Shown: positions 35,356 to 44,835 of the stretch, piece after piece
Layout: each line of letters begins with the position of its first letter
Numbering within the stretch: the stretch's first letter is position 1
From: Actinomycetes bacterium
GTDB lineage: Bacteria; Auribacterota; JAJCYG01
DNA: 48,658 nt
Assembly (NCBI GenBank): GCA_029263055.1
Contig: JAJCYG010000074.1
Span: 1 to 48,658, forward strand
Direction: 5' to 3'
The notes under the pieces: generated by a model
The model's input: the letters and a program-made list of their open reading frames with translations, nothing else
What the model was told of the DNA's origin: nothing
Databases searched by the model: none
Translations under genes and position numbers: made by a program

Positions 35356-35399
35356 ATTAAGTAACTTCCTTTCATTTATGATTCTATTAAAAAGCTAAA

Positions 35400-37682
35400 T
35401 TAGAATTGTGTTCCTATATTAAATGAGAACCGGCCATCTTCATCCTCTGTAAACTCGTCGGTAATAACAGGATAACCATAATCAACTTGAACCGGACCAA
35501 TAGGCAAATTCACCCGTACACCCACACCCACAGAGCCTGAAAGATCACTCAGAGTAAAATCATCTCGATCTGCATACACATTCCCCACATCAAAAAAAGT
35601 GGCCCCTCTTAAACGAGGAATAATAGGAAAGGTATATTCAACTGTTCCAGTAACAAAAGCTTCCCCACCAATCGGCTCATCATTTTCATCTCGTGGACCC
35701 ACATCTCTAAATTTAAAACCACGAATGGTGTTTCCCCCTCCTAAAAAGAAGCGGTCAAAAATAGGCACCACTTCAGTATCTTGAAACCCTTCAGAAACCC
35801 CGCCCGAACCTTTTAACATCAAGATATGACGATCGAAAAAAGGAAAAAAGACTGAAGAAGAACCAAACACTTTTACAAAGTCAGCATCTCCACCGAGTCC
35901 TGCAACCTCTGTTGTGACTGAAGTACGAGCTCCTTTACTTGGCAACGCAATACTGTTTCGTGTGTCACGTGTTAAAGTCATGGCCACACGACTCACAACA
36001 AGATCCCCTTCTTGAGACTTAATAAAATCTGAAGCATCATCATCCACACTAAAGATGTCGACATTTTCTAAGGTATATTTAAAATCAGCTCGCATAAACT
36101 GACCCACAGGAACTCCTAAACGAAAACCTCCACCTTTACGGTCTTCATCATAATCACGGCTCAAAAATTCTCGGCGACGGCTAAAACCATCAATACCAAA
36201 AGCTAACTTACGATCAAAAAGAAAAGGCTCAGTAAAACTTAATGTAAAGTCTCGTCTAGAAGAACCTAATTCTGCACGAATCCGCAGCTTTTGACCGGCT
36301 CCTGTAAAGTAAGGAAAATCTTTAAAGTCAAAGTTGTTTTGGCGTAAATCAATAAATCCAATAAAGTCATCAATCGAACTAAAACCAGCACCAAACCCAA
36401 GCTCACCGGTTTTTTGTTCTTCAACTTTGATCACAAGATCTTTTTTGCCTTTTTCATCTGTCGGCTCAATACTAAAATCAACTTCTTTAAAGTAGCCTAA
36501 GTTTTGCAACCTCTCTTGGCTTCGCTCAACTTTAACACCATCAAAAATTTCACCTGGCTGCACATTCAACTCACGACGAATCACTTTATCTTTAGTTCGT
36601 GCGTTTCCTTGAATCTCAATTTTCTCAATACGGCTTATTTCGTTTTCAACAAGCGAAACATTAATGTCTAGTGTGTCCGGCTCAGCTGAAACAGATGTTT
36701 TCCCTCTTACTCGAGCATCAATGTAACCCCGTGCAGAATAGAAACGTCTAATGGCTTCTAAATCACGACGTAATTTCTCTGGTGAATAAACTTCACCTGA
36801 TTGGATTTTAATTAAACTTTCAACTTCTGCGAGCGGGAATGTTTCTACCCCTGTCACTTGAATGGCGACAACCTTATATTGCCCCCCTTCACTAAGAGCA
36901 ATCTCAATATTGAGCCATTTTCCATCTTCAGAAAGAGTTTGATTCACACTTTCAACTTTAAAATCAAGATACCCTTTTGATTTATAATAAAGAGGCAAAC
37001 GTTCTAAATCTTCTTCAAAGACATCTTCTTTCAAAATCCCAAAACTTAAAAATCCTTTAGGTTTTGTTTTAAAAACCTTCATTAGTTTTTTTCTATCAAA
37101 GTCTTTGTTTCCAACAAAAGTTAGAGACTTAATTCTTGTTTTATAATTTTCAATGATTCGAAAATAAACAATTGATTGTCCTGTTTTTTCATCAACGCTA
37201 ACTTCTGTATTAACTTCTGCTTTTTGAAAACCTTTGTTTTCATATTTTTTAAGAATAGCGAGCTGATCTTGTTTTAATTGCTTTTCATCTAAAATTTCGC
37301 CCACTTTAACTTTAACTTCTCGGGTTAATTTCTTTCGGCTAAAGGAACGGTTTCCTTTAAAAATCAATTCTTTAATAATAGGCTTTTCTTTCACAAAGTA
37401 AGTCACTTTGATGCCGCCAGCAAACTCTTCGATATCAATCGAAATATTTGAAAAGAAACCTAATTTATAGAGTCGTTTCAAATCTTCATTAGCTAATTTC
37501 TGTGAAAAAGGCTGACCCACTTTGGTGCGGATCTTACTCAAAATAACAGTTTCACTTGTATTGTTGTTTCCTTGAATGGAAACCTTTTTTACTTTTTGTT
37601 CTTGTTGGGCAAATGAAAAACTGGACACACAAAATAAGAGGGCAAAAACAAGCCCAAGACCCAAGGATTTAAATTTAAACAT
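35400..37682 (-). CDS. bamA: Outer membrane protein assembly factor BamA
   Basis: A 760-residue protein with a signal peptide (about 1-25), five POTRA domains (about 30-370) and a C-terminal 16-strand Omp85 barrel. The conserved barrel-interior motif is GGNTIRGFKF, and the chain ends in a Phe (NIGTQF), the outer-membrane insertion signal. It inserts beta-barrel proteins into the outer membrane. Length is slightly below E. coli BamA (810). It follows dnaB by 11 bp. Confidence 0.97.
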   Translation of the reverse strand: MFKFKSLGLGLVFALLFCVSSFSFAQQEQKVKKVSIQGNNNTSETVILSKIRTKVGQPFSQKLANEDLKRLYKLGFFSNISIDIEEFAGGIKVTYFVKEKPIIKELIFKGNRSFSRKKLTREVKVKVGEILDEKQLKQDQLAILKKYENKGFQKAEVNTEVSVDEKTGQSIVYFRIIENYKTRIKSLTFVGNKDFDRKKLMKVFKTKPKGFLSFGILKEDVFEEDLERLPLYYKSKGYLDFKVESVNQTLSEDGKWLNIEIALSEGGQYKVVAIQVTGVETFPLAEVESLIKIQSGEVYSPEKLRRDLEAIRRFYSARGYIDARVRGKTSVSAEPDTLDINVSLVENEISRIEKIEIQGNARTKDKVIRRELNVQPGEIFDGVKVERSQERLQNLGYFKEVDFSIEPTDEKGKKDLVIKVEEQKTGELGFGAGFSSIDDFIGFIDLRQNNFDFKDFPYFTGAGQKLRIRAELGSSRRDFTLSFTEPFLFDRKLAFGIDGFSRRREFLSRDYDEDRKGGGFRLGVPVGQFMRADFKYTLENVDIFSVDDDASDFIKSQEGDLVVSRVAMTLTRDTRNSIALPSKGARTSVTTEVAGLGGDADFVKVFGSSSVFFPFFDRHILMLKGSGGVSEGFQDTEVVPIFDRFFLGGGNTIRGFKFRDVGPRDENDEPIGGEAFVTGTVEYTFPIIPRLRGATFFDVGNVYADRDDFTLSDLSGSVGVGVRVNLPIGPVQVDYGYPVITDEFTEDEDGRFSFNIGTQF

Positions 37683-37693
37683 TTGTTTCGCTC

Positions 37694-39115
37694 CTATTCT
37701 TGAAATTCTGAATCAGATTCATACCCACCATCATTACTCTGATTACCTCGATTATTAGACGAGTAATTATCAAAACGGGTATACCGATCATTAAAGGTTA
37801 AAGTCACATCGCCAACAGGGCCATTCCGTTGTTTTGCCACAATAACTTCTGCGAGCCCTTTGACGTCTTCATTTTCTTTTTCATAATACTCACGACGCAT
37901 TAACAACATCACCACATCAGCATCTTGCTCAATGGCTCCTGATTCACGTAAATCAGAAAGCATAGGACGGTGATCTGGCCGATTTTCAACAGCTCGGTTT
38001 AGCTGAGACAACACAATCACAGGGACAGACAATTCACGTGCTAATGATTTTAATGAGCGAGAAATTTCAGAAATTTCTTGCTGACGATTTTCTTTTGAAC
38101 TTTGTGGCCCCTGCATCAGCTGCAAGTAATCAATGATAATACACTTAATGTCATGCTCTGCTTTAAGACGCCGCGCTTTTGCACGTAATTCCATCACAGA
38201 AATACCCGGTGTATCATCAATAAACAAAGGTGAGGCTGCCAACTTACCTGCTGCGTTCACCAATTGCGGAAAATCACTTTCAGCTAAAAAACCTGTTCGC
38301 ACTTTGTGTGCATCAATGCGTGCATGCGAACAAAGTAAACGCATCACTAATTGCTCTTTCGACATTTCCAAACTAAACAAAGCAACAGGGTTTTTATCTG
38401 TAACCGCCATATGCTCTGCCACATTTAATACAAAAGCTGTTTTTCCCATTGAAGGACGTGCCGCTAACACGATTAAATCTGCAGCCTGCAAACCTGAAGT
38501 CATCACATCAAAATCAATAAACCCAGTTGCGATTCCTGTAATATATTGCTTGTGCTGGTACAGTTTTTCAACTGTCTCAATGGTTCCTTTAATAATATCT
38601 TTAATGGCCACACAACTATCACCACCTTTTTTCTGAGTCACTTCAAAAACTTCGCGCTCCACTTCATCTAACAACTGTTCAATCTCTTCAGTCTGTTTAT
38701 AACACTTAGAGATGATTGATGTTGAAGTGGTTATTAAAGAACGCAATAACGCTTTGTTAACTACAATACTGAGGTAATGATTAAAGTGAGCGGTAGAAGA
38801 GACCATCTGCATGAGCTGCGAAAGAAACGAAGCGCCACCCACGGCATCTAGTTGTCCCATTGACCGAATCTTTTCAGTTAAAGAAATAAGATCAATGGGC
38901 AAAGTATCTTCATACAAAGCCGTAATAGCCTCATAAACAATGCGATGAGCCGGGAAATAAAAATACTCCGACTTCATTTTTTCTATAGCACTGTTTATCA
39001 GATCTTTTTCTAAAAGAATACAGCCCAAAACAGCCATCTCTGCTTCGCTGTTTTGAGGCATAACTCTTTCTAATGCGGGTTGCTGGACTCGGACAGCTTC
39101 CTTAACGGAACTCAT
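37694..39115 (-). CDS. dnaB: Replicative DNA helicase DnaB
   Basis: A 473-residue hexameric helicase. The N-terminal DnaB_N domain (about 18-125, PQNSEAEMAVLGCIL) is followed by a linker and the RecA-like domain with Walker A ARPSMGKTAF, Walker B CIIIDYLQLM, and the conserved SQLNRAVENR and DLRESGAIEQDAD blocks. It unwinds DNA at the fork. No intein is visible. The C-terminus carries an Asn/Ser/Asp-rich tail. The rpsF-ssb-rpsR-rplI-dnaB order is widespread. Confidence 0.98.
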   Translation of the reverse strand: MSSVKEAVRVQQPALERVMPQNSEAEMAVLGCILLEKDLINSAIEKMKSEYFYFPAHRIVYEAITALYEDTLPIDLISLTEKIRSMGQLDAVGGASFLSQLMQMVSSTAHFNHYLSIVVNKALLRSLITTSTSIISKCYKQTEEIEQLLDEVEREVFEVTQKKGGDSCVAIKDIIKGTIETVEKLYQHKQYITGIATGFIDFDVMTSGLQAADLIVLAARPSMGKTAFVLNVAEHMAVTDKNPVALFSLEMSKEQLVMRLLCSHARIDAHKVRTGFLAESDFPQLVNAAGKLAASPLFIDDTPGISVMELRAKARRLKAEHDIKCIIIDYLQLMQGPQSSKENRQQEISEISRSLKSLARELSVPVIVLSQLNRAVENRPDHRPMLSDLRESGAIEQDADVVMLLMRREYYEKENEDVKGLAEVIVAKQRNGPVGDVTLTFNDRYTRFDNYSSNNRGNQSNDGGYESDSEFQE

Positions 39116-39133
39116 CTTCGTTACAGGAATTTC

Positions 39134-39616
39134 CTATACTTGGTTATGTTCGGTTGGTAAAACTTTTTCACTCGGTTTTTCAGAAACCTTGACTTTGATC
39201 TGCGTTGTCACATCGACAGACAACCTAATATCAACTTCATGATCTCCAACCGTTTTAATTGGTTCTTTAATATGGATTCTCTTTTTCTCCACATCAAAAC
39301 CAGCTTCTTTTAAAACCTTTGCAATATCAGTAGCCGTGATTGAGCCAAACATTTTTCCCTCTTCACCGATCAAGACTGCAAGCTCCACAGGAACTTTTTG
39401 AATTTTTTCGGCAAGACTGCTCATCTCTACACGCTCTTTTTCTTCAATGATTTCTTGTTTCTTTTGAATTTTAGCCACTAAGGCTAAATTCTCTTTAGAA
39501 GCCAATAAAGCAATTTCTCTAGGAAGCAAGTAATTGCGGGCATAGCCATCTTTGACTTTAACCACATCTCCTGCTCTACCTAAAGCTTCGACAGATTTAT
39601 TTAATATCACCTGCAT
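39134..39616 (-). CDS. rplI: 50S ribosomal protein L9
   Basis: A 160-residue L9. It starts MQVILNKSVEALGRAGDVV and has the RNA-binding GYARNYLLPR, then a long connecting helix and a C-terminal domain with FGSITATDIAKVLK. AAGGAG lies 6 bases ahead of the ATG. L9 stabilises the L1 region of 23S rRNA. The C-terminus is about 10 residues longer than E. coli L9 and polar. Confidence 0.97.
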   Translation of the reverse strand: MQVILNKSVEALGRAGDVVKVKDGYARNYLLPREIALLASKENLALVAKIQKKQEIIEEKERVEMSSLAEKIQKVPVELAVLIGEEGKMFGSITATDIAKVLKEAGFDVEKKRIHIKEPIKTVGDHEVDIRLSVDVTTQIKVKVSEKPSEKVLPTEHNQV

Positions 39617-39650
39617 GATCTACTCCTTAATACTCAAATCGTTGTTTTGT

Positions 39651-39908
39651 TTACACTGCCACAGTAGGCATAAGCGAAATATAACGAGCTCGTTTAATCG
39701 CTACAGCTAACTGGCGTTGACATCGCGAACAATTACCTGTGATCCGACGTGGAATAATTTTCCCCCGCTCAGTCACATTACGTTTCAAACGAACCACATC
39801 TTTGTAGTCAATGTGTCGAACTTTCTCCACACAGAAACGACACTTTTTCTTACGAAAAGTACGTGGTCCATTAGTACGTTTTTTAGTAAATCCTGTCTTA
39901 AAAGCCAT
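39651..39908 (-). CDS. rpsR: 30S ribosomal protein S18
   Basis: An 85-residue S18 with the zinc-binding-type cysteines retained: CRFCVEK near residue 23, and [20 protein letters not shown] near the C-terminus. This is the four-Cys form. S18 pairs with S6 on the 30S platform. It is preceded by a 116-bp gap with two hairpins and followed by rplI. Confidence 0.97.
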   Translation of the reverse strand: MAFKTGFTKKRTNGPRTFRKKKCRFCVEKVRHIDYKDVVRLKRNVTERGKIIPRRITGNCSRCQRQLAVAIKRARYISLMPTVAV

Positions 39909-39933
39909 ACTGGTACTCCTTCCTTAAATACTA

Positions 39934-39991
39934 ACCGAAATTCGGTCTTTAATATAGATTTCTTTGGTAGAGAAAATTACTGTTTTCTCTA
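39934..39991 (-). other. Two hairpins in the ssb-rpsR gap
   Basis: A 13-base palindrome ACCGAAATTCGGT (39934-39946) and a perfect 9-bp stem TAGAGAAAA/TTTTCTCTA with a 6-base loop (39968-39991) lie in the leader of rpsR. They may mark transcript processing or r-protein control; neither is followed by a clear U tract. Hairpins are read directly; function is open. Confidence 0.45.
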
Positions 39992-40024
39992 TATATTAAC
40001 CCTAATGTTATTTAGCTCTTTTAC

Positions 40025-40477
40025 TTAAAATGGGATGTCTTCATCTGGGTCTGCAGACATTGGAGGAACATCTTCATTCCCACCCGATCCAGCCCCTTCA
40101 AAAGCAGGTTTCTGCATTCCGCCACCGCCACCACCGGCTCCATCTTTTTTGCTCCCCACAAACTGAATGCTTGAAGCAACGATTTCAAGTGTGGTTCTCT
40201 TTTGCTTATCATCTGTCTCCCAAGAACGGCTTTGCAAACGCCCTTCCACAAAAAGAGCAGAACCTTTAGTCAAATATTGACCGCAGATCTCAGCTTGACG
40301 GCCCCAAGCCACCACACGCACAAAAGTAGCTTCTTCTTTTTTCTCGCCACTCTTATCTTTATAAACCCGGTTCATTGCCAATCCCAAATTAGCTACAGCG
40401 GCCCCACTAGGTGTGTAACGTAATTCTGGATCACGGGTTAAATTTCCCATTAAAAGCACTTTATTCAAACTAGCCAT
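40025..40477 (-). CDS. ssb: Single-stranded DNA-binding protein
   Basis: A protein of about 150 residues with the OB fold (MASLNKVLLMGNLTRDPELR, FVRVVAWGRQAE), a Gly-rich linker (GAGGGGGGMQ) and the conserved acidic tip DEDIPF for binding partner proteins. The ATG at 40477 has GGAGGG at the right distance; a longer start at 40495 lacks this. It coats single-stranded DNA at forks and repair sites. The gene lies between rpsF and rpsR, the usual order. Confidence 0.97.
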   Translation of the reverse strand: MASLNKVLLMGNLTRDPELRYTPSGAAVANLGLAMNRVYKDKSGEKKEEATFVRVVAWGRQAEICGQYLTKGSALFVEGRLQSRSWETDDKQKRTTLEIVASSIQFVGSKKDGAGGGGGGMQKPAFEGAGSGGNEDVPPMSADPDEDIPF

Positions 40478-40519
40478 TAGTACCCTCCAATTCAAATTCG
40501 CCCTTACGGCAAATAGAGT

Positions 40520-40951
40520 TTACTCCGGACGAGGAGCACTCGTTGATTCCGAACGGTCCCGATCCGAACGATAAGAACCTCTCGACTCTGAACCATAAGA
40601 ACCTGTTGATTCCGGACGCGAAGAACTCAAAGCTTCCAAATAAATATTTGTTTCTTGCTTTAGCTCTTCAGTTGTTGCCAAAAGCATGGTACGAAAGAGA
40701 CGCTCTTTCAAACGATACTTTTGGGTGAGGTTATCAATTTTAGGTGGATCAATTTTAAAATAGATCACCAAATAATAACCATCAGGTTGTTTGTTAATAG
40801 AATAAGCCAAACGCTTTTTACCAACATTTCGGGTTTCTAAAATTTCACCCTTTTGTTTTTTAATCTCTTCTTCAATTTCAGAGATTAAAGCTTTTAACTC
40901 ATCCTCTTTTAATAGTGGATCCAATATATACATACCTTCATATAACTTCAT
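40520..40951 (-). CDS. rpsF: 30S ribosomal protein S6 with Arg/Ser-rich tail
   Basis: S6 starts MKLYEGMYILDPLL at the ATG at 40951, after an AGGAGG 12 bases upstream; a TTG at 40960 would be too close to that site. The core (about 95 residues) includes GKKRLAYSI and GYYLVIYFKID. A tail of about 45 residues is rich in Ser, Arg and Glu with short repeats (SRPESTGSYGSESRGSYRSD). S6 binds S18. Elsewhere the S6 tail is extended by glutamate ligation; here it is encoded. Confidence 0.95.
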   Translation of the reverse strand: MKLYEGMYILDPLLKEDELKALISEIEEEIKKQKGEILETRNVGKKRLAYSINKQPDGYYLVIYFKIDPPKIDNLTQKYRLKERLFRTMLLATTEELKQETNIYLEALSSSRPESTGSYGSESRGSYRSDRDRSESTSAPRPE

Positions 40952-40972
40952 GTGAACCAACTACCTCCTTAT

Positions 40973-41542
40973 TTAGATTTTTTTGTTAAAACGATTCATT
41001 GTTTGAGGCAATCCTTGTTCAATCAAACAATGAACTAACTCTTTAAATAAATCTCTTACTTCATTCACAGTTTCAACTTCACTCGACAAAAAATTACTCA
41101 ACACATAATCTGCAGTATCTTGTTCTTTTTTCTCACCACATACGCCCAACCTTAGGCGAGGAAAATCATCGGTTTGAAGCAATTCACTAATCGACTTCAA
41201 TCCGTTGTGCCCTCCTGAACTCCCTCGTTCTCTTAATCGGACCTGACCTAACTTCAGGTCAACATCATCGACAACAACGAGCAAATCTTGGGGCGTCAAC
41301 CCTTTTGACTTAAGGACTGACCTAACCGCATAACCACTCAAATTCATATACGTTTGCGGCTTAACCAAAACCAACTTCTCACTAGCTAAACGCAATTCCG
41401 TTACCAAGCTTTTAAACCGAATTTTTCTTTTAAATTCAGCCTGTTCTTCTTGGGCCAAAGAATCAAGCGCCATAAAACCTATATTATGCCGCGTTTGCGT
41501 GTATTTTTTTCCGGGATTCCCTAATCCAACAATCAGTTTCAT
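40973..41542 (-). CDS. pth: Peptidyl-tRNA hydrolase
   Basis: A 189-residue Pth. It begins MKLIVGLGNPGKKYTQTRHNIGF, containing the catalytic His of TRHNIGF and the conserved Asn of GLGNPG. PQTYMNLSG, VVVDDVDL and RERGSSGGHNGLKS follow. It releases peptides from prematurely dissociated peptidyl-tRNA. Length is normal. It follows rplY by 11 bp. Confidence 0.97.
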   Translation of the reverse strand: MKLIVGLGNPGKKYTQTRHNIGFMALDSLAQEEQAEFKRKIRFKSLVTELRLASEKLVLVKPQTYMNLSGYAVRSVLKSKGLTPQDLLVVVDDVDLKLGQVRLRERGSSGGHNGLKSISELLQTDDFPRLRLGVCGEKKEQDTADYVLSNFLSSEVETVNEVRDLFKELVHCLIEQGLPQTMNRFNKKI

Positions 41543-41553
41543 ATTGACTCAGA

Positions 41554-42249
41554 CTATTCTTTTTTAGCTTCTTTCTTATCACTAGCTCCCTCTTCTCCTT
41601 CACCTTCTTCGTCTTTCTTCCCTTTTTGATCAACGAGTTCTGGTTCTGCTGACTCTTCATCTTCTGCAGCAGGTTCTGGCTCTTCTTCAACTTTAGGAGC
41701 AGCAACAGCAAAAACAGTCACTTCAGGATCACTTAAGAGTTCAATCTTATCTGAAACTTTAATGTCTTTTGCGTGAATCGAATCTCCGATTAAAAGCTCT
41801 GTCACATCAACTTCGATTTTTTCAGGTAGCTCAGTAGGCAAACATTCCACTTCAAGTTCGTGTAAAATGTGCTCAAGAACCCCACCCTGTTCTTTAACAC
41901 CTTTAGCTTCTCCAATTGATTCCACAGGAATCATGGCTTTAATTTTTACAGCCAAATCAACTTCGTTAAAATCAATGTGGATGTACTTATTGGAGATTGG
42001 GCTCTTTTGAATTTCTTTAATCAAAACTGTGGTTGGTTTTGAATCAATCACAATTTTTACCAATGCATTTGGATGCAAACCATGACGTGAAGATTTCTTC
42101 ACTTCAATTTCATCCAGTTTTAAACTAACAGGGGTTTTTTTCTTTCCGTAAAGAATCGCAGGCACTCCACCTGAACGACGCATCCGTCTAGAATTTGCAG
42201 TCCCTTTTTCATCTCTCACTACGGCATTAAATGTAAGTTCGGTTGACAT
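41554..42249 (-). CDS. rplY: 50S ribosomal protein L25/general stress protein Ctc
   Basis: A 231-residue L25 of the TL5/Ctc long form. The N-terminal 5S-rRNA-binding domain (VRDEKGTANSRRMRRSGGVPAILYG) is followed by the C-terminal beta domain (HILHELEVECLPTELPEKIEVDV), then a very acidic, low-complexity tail of about 40 residues. It binds 5S rRNA. The order prs-rplY-pth is a common bacterial cluster. Confidence 0.96.
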   Translation of the reverse strand: MSTELTFNAVVRDEKGTANSRRMRRSGGVPAILYGKKKTPVSLKLDEIEVKKSSRHGLHPNALVKIVIDSKPTTVLIKEIQKSPISNKYIHIDFNEVDLAVKIKAMIPVESIGEAKGVKEQGGVLEHILHELEVECLPTELPEKIEVDVTELLIGDSIHAKDIKVSDKIELLSDPEVTVFAVAAPKVEEEPEPAAEDEESAEPELVDQKGKKDEEGEGEEGASDKKEAKKE

Positions 42250-42275
42250 TTTTTTACTCCTTCTAATTTAACGTT

Positions 42276-43217
42276 TTAAACAAATAATGAACTGACTGAC
42301 TCGCTTCGGTGAATACGAAGAATTGCTTCACCTAATAAATCAGCCACACTCAACACTTTTATTTTAGGACACTCTTTTTCATTAATTTTTAATGGGATCG
42401 AATTTGATACAGCTAACTCTTCAATGGGCGATTCATTGATTCGTTCTAAAGCAGGGTCACACAAAACAGCATGAGTAATACCTGCATAAATTTTCTTAGC
42501 CCCATTCTTTTTGATCGCCATAGCTGCTTGGGTTAAAGAACCTGCCGTGCTTGTCATGTCATCAACAATAATCACATTTTTATCTTTAACATCACCCATT
42601 ACATTCATCACTTCGGTATTAGCCCCATCAATGCGGCGCTTATCAACCCCACCAAAAGGAACACCCATGCGATTGGCAAGAGCTCGAGCAGACTTAATTC
42701 CACCCACATCAGGTGACATCAAGACAAAGTCATCTAATTCTTTTGATTTAAAGTAATCAATAAAAACTGGAGCCGCATACAAATGATCCACAGGAATATC
42801 AAAAAATCCTTGAATCTGATCAGCATGCAAATCCATGGTTAACACACGGTGCGCTCCGGCACCTGTAATTAAGTTCGCAACCAACTTTGCTGTAATCGGA
42901 ACACGTGGCTGATCTTTTCTGTCTTGTCTGGCATAACCGTAATAAGGAATCACTGCTGTGATTCGTTCTGCAGAGGCACGACGGGCCGCATCAATGGTAA
43001 TCAACAGTTCCATCAAATTATCGTTTTGAGGAGGACATGTTGGTTGAACAATATAAACATCTCGGCCTCGAATATTTTCTTTAATTTGAACAGAGATTTC
43101 GCCATCGCTAAAGCGCTTAACATCAGCCTTACACCGACTCACTCTTAAAAAAGCGCAAATGTCTTCAGTCAATTCAGGATTTGCTGTTCCAGAAATAACT
43201 TTGATGTCATCAACCAT
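42276..43217 (-). CDS. prs: Ribose-phosphate pyrophosphokinase
   Basis: A 313-residue PRPP synthase: FSDGEISVQIKENIRG near the start, YYGYARQDRK in the ATP site, PVDHLYAAPV, and the PRPP-binding loop VIIVDDMTSTAGSLTQA. It makes PRPP for nucleotides, histidine and tryptophan; hisG, a PRPP user, is encoded at the other end of this neighbourhood. Length is standard (about 315). Confidence 0.98.
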   Translation of the reverse strand: MVDDIKVISGTANPELTEDICAFLRVSRCKADVKRFSDGEISVQIKENIRGRDVYIVQPTCPPQNDNLMELLITIDAARRASAERITAVIPYYGYARQDRKDQPRVPITAKLVANLITGAGAHRVLTMDLHADQIQGFFDIPVDHLYAAPVFIDYFKSKELDDFVLMSPDVGGIKSARALANRMGVPFGGVDKRRIDGANTEVMNVMGDVKDKNVIIVDDMTSTAGSLTQAAMAIKKNGAKKIYAGITHAVLCDPALERINESPIEELAVSNSIPLKINEKECPKIKVLSVADLLGEAILRIHRSESVSSLFV

Positions 43218-43229
43218 TATTTAAAATCC

Positions 43230-44501
43230 TCACGCATTTACTTTTTTCTTGATCAATTTTGCAGGCACCCCAATAACGACCCCGTTATCAGGAACATCAT
43301 GCCCTTTTGTCACAACCGAACCCGCGCCCGTAGTCGCGTTCTTTCCTACTTTAACTGGAGCCACAATCGTGCAGTTACTTCCAATAAAAGCCCCATCTTC
43401 AATAATTGTTACGTACTTTGCTTTACCATCATAATTGGCTGTAATGGTACCGGCACCAATATTGACTTTATCACCAATCACGGTGTCACCAATGTAACTC
43501 AAGTGTTTAGCTTTTGTGTTCTTGCCTACTTTTGATTTTTTAACTTCTGTAAAATTCCCAATCTCAGCCCCATCTTCTAACAAGGTTCCTTGTCGAAGCT
43601 GTGTAAACGGGCCCACATGACAATTTTTCTTTATCTTCACTTCCCCTTCAATATAAGTGAAAGGGTAAATAATGGTATCAGGTTCAATGGTGACACGTGA
43701 ATCAATGTAAATTGTGTCAGGGTCCATTAACGTCACCCCATTTTCCATATGAAACAAATTAATTCTTTTTTGAAACGCTTTTTCAGCTAATGCCAAATCC
43801 ATTCTAGAATTAATACCCAAAACTTCAGACACATCATTTACCGTCACACCATCAACTCGAGCACCTTCTTGAACAAATACCTTGATCAAGTCAGGCAGAT
43901 AATACTCTTTTTGAGCATTTTCTTGGCTCAATTGATTTAAGCCTTTAATTAAAGCATTTTTATCAAAACAGTAAGCGCCTGAATTAATCTCTTGAACGGC
44001 TTGCTCTTTTTCAGTCGCATCTTTGTACTCAACAATCTTTTCAATAGAGCCATCACTACTGCGAATAATGCGACCATAACTTGCTGGATTGTCTAAAATC
44101 CCTGTTAAAACTGTGCAAGCAGATTCATTTTCTCGTTGTGATTGAATCATATCCTCAATTGATTCAGACCGAATCAAAGGAGCGTCCCCACACAACACTA
44201 AAACTTGATCAATCTCTTTTTCTTTTTTCAAATAAGAGACGGTTCGCTTAACCGCATCGCCCGTACCTAACAACTCTTTTTGAAAAACAAATTCAATTTC
44301 TTCGTTAGCAAATTCTTTTTTAACTTCTTCTTTTTTGTGTCCAACCACCGCACAAATCTTTTCGACTCCTGCACGACGAACCGCGTTAACTACATGCGCC
44401 AACAAAGTTTGACCCGCCGCCTTATGCAAGACTTTCGCCTTCGCCGACTTCAACCGAGTCCCCTCACCCGCCGCCAAAATAACCGCCACCGTATTTTTCA
44501 T
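43230..44501 (-). CDS. glmU: Bifunctional GlmU uridylyltransferase/acetyltransferase
   Basis: A protein of about 423 residues. The N-terminal pyrophosphorylase has VILAAGEGTRLKSAKAKVLH and GTGDAVKRTV. The C-terminal left-handed beta helix has the catalytic HLSYIGD, NIGAGTITANYDG and the late GAGSVVTKGHDVP. It acetylates glucosamine-1-P and then makes UDP-GlcNAc, the entry sugar for peptidoglycan and lipid A. The ATG at 44501 fits the family start; an upstream ATG at 44537 would add 12 residues not seen in homologues. The protein is shorter than E. coli GlmU (456) but has all catalytic blocks. Confidence 0.96.
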   Translation of the reverse strand: MKNTVAVILAAGEGTRLKSAKAKVLHKAAGQTLLAHVVNAVRRAGVEKICAVVGHKKEEVKKEFANEEIEFVFQKELLGTGDAVKRTVSYLKKEKEIDQVLVLCGDAPLIRSESIEDMIQSQRENESACTVLTGILDNPASYGRIIRSSDGSIEKIVEYKDATEKEQAVQEINSGAYCFDKNALIKGLNQLSQENAQKEYYLPDLIKVFVQEGARVDGVTVNDVSEVLGINSRMDLALAEKAFQKRINLFHMENGVTLMDPDTIYIDSRVTIEPDTIIYPFTYIEGEVKIKKNCHVGPFTQLRQGTLLEDGAEIGNFTEVKKSKVGKNTKAKHLSYIGDTVIGDKVNIGAGTITANYDGKAKYVTIIEDGAFIGSNCTIVAPVKVGKNATTGAGSVVTKGHDVPDNGVVIGVPAKLIKKKVNA

Positions 44502-44547
44502 ATTTTGTTCTCTGTCTTTAGTGCTACACATTTTCATCCGTGTAACA

Positions 44548-44763
44548 GAAATTTAAATATGTTTCCCCCTCACCCGGAATTTGCAGCACACTGCGCAAAA
44601 AATTTTCGGGTGAGAATGAACTCACTGCGTCTCTGGTCCGAATGGCTTCGCACATTCGGCGCGAGACTCCGTTCAAACACCAGTCTCACTACTTTCCGAA
44701 AATTTTTTGCTCCGTGTCTGCGGCAAATTCCTTGAAGGTTCGGGTGAAACATATTTAAATTTC
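44548..44763. repeat. 216-bp imperfect palindrome upstream of glmU
   Basis: The ends are a perfect 18-bp inverted repeat: GAAATTTAAATATGTTTC at 44548-44565 and its complement at 44746-44763. Further inward the paired segments are CACCCG/CGGGTG, GAATTTGC/GCAAATTC and GCAAAAAATTTTCGG/CCGAAAATTTTTTGC, with a central CCGAATG/CATTCGG hairpin. Unpaired insertions separate the paired blocks. It lies between tRNA-Gln and glmU; on the minus strand it would end 46 bases before the GlmU start. It may be a MITE-like element or a large RNA hairpin; no target-site duplication is evident. Frames crossing it are by-products of the palindrome. Confidence 0.8.
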
Positions 44764-44835
44764 TTCCCGAGAGCCAACAAAGTTCCCTTTTCGAAAAGCA
44801 CATCTAAAAAATATCAAACATCAAAACTCCGCTGA

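Noticed and set aside
38133..38636. 167-codon open frame on the plus strand across dnaB
   Set aside because: Antisense to the conserved helicase domain; composition follows the dnaB codons and no motif is present.
39934..39946. S6:S18 autoregulatory RNA site before rpsR
   Set aside because: The palindrome contains CCG, but the known S6:S18 element lies ahead of rpsF and needs a specific bulged CCG pair that I cannot establish here.
44280..44803. Open frames on both strands (44280-44735 and 44570-44803) over the glmU start and the 216-bp palindrome
   Set aside because: They are mirror products of the inverted repeat and of glmU; neither has a ribosome-binding site or protein family features.
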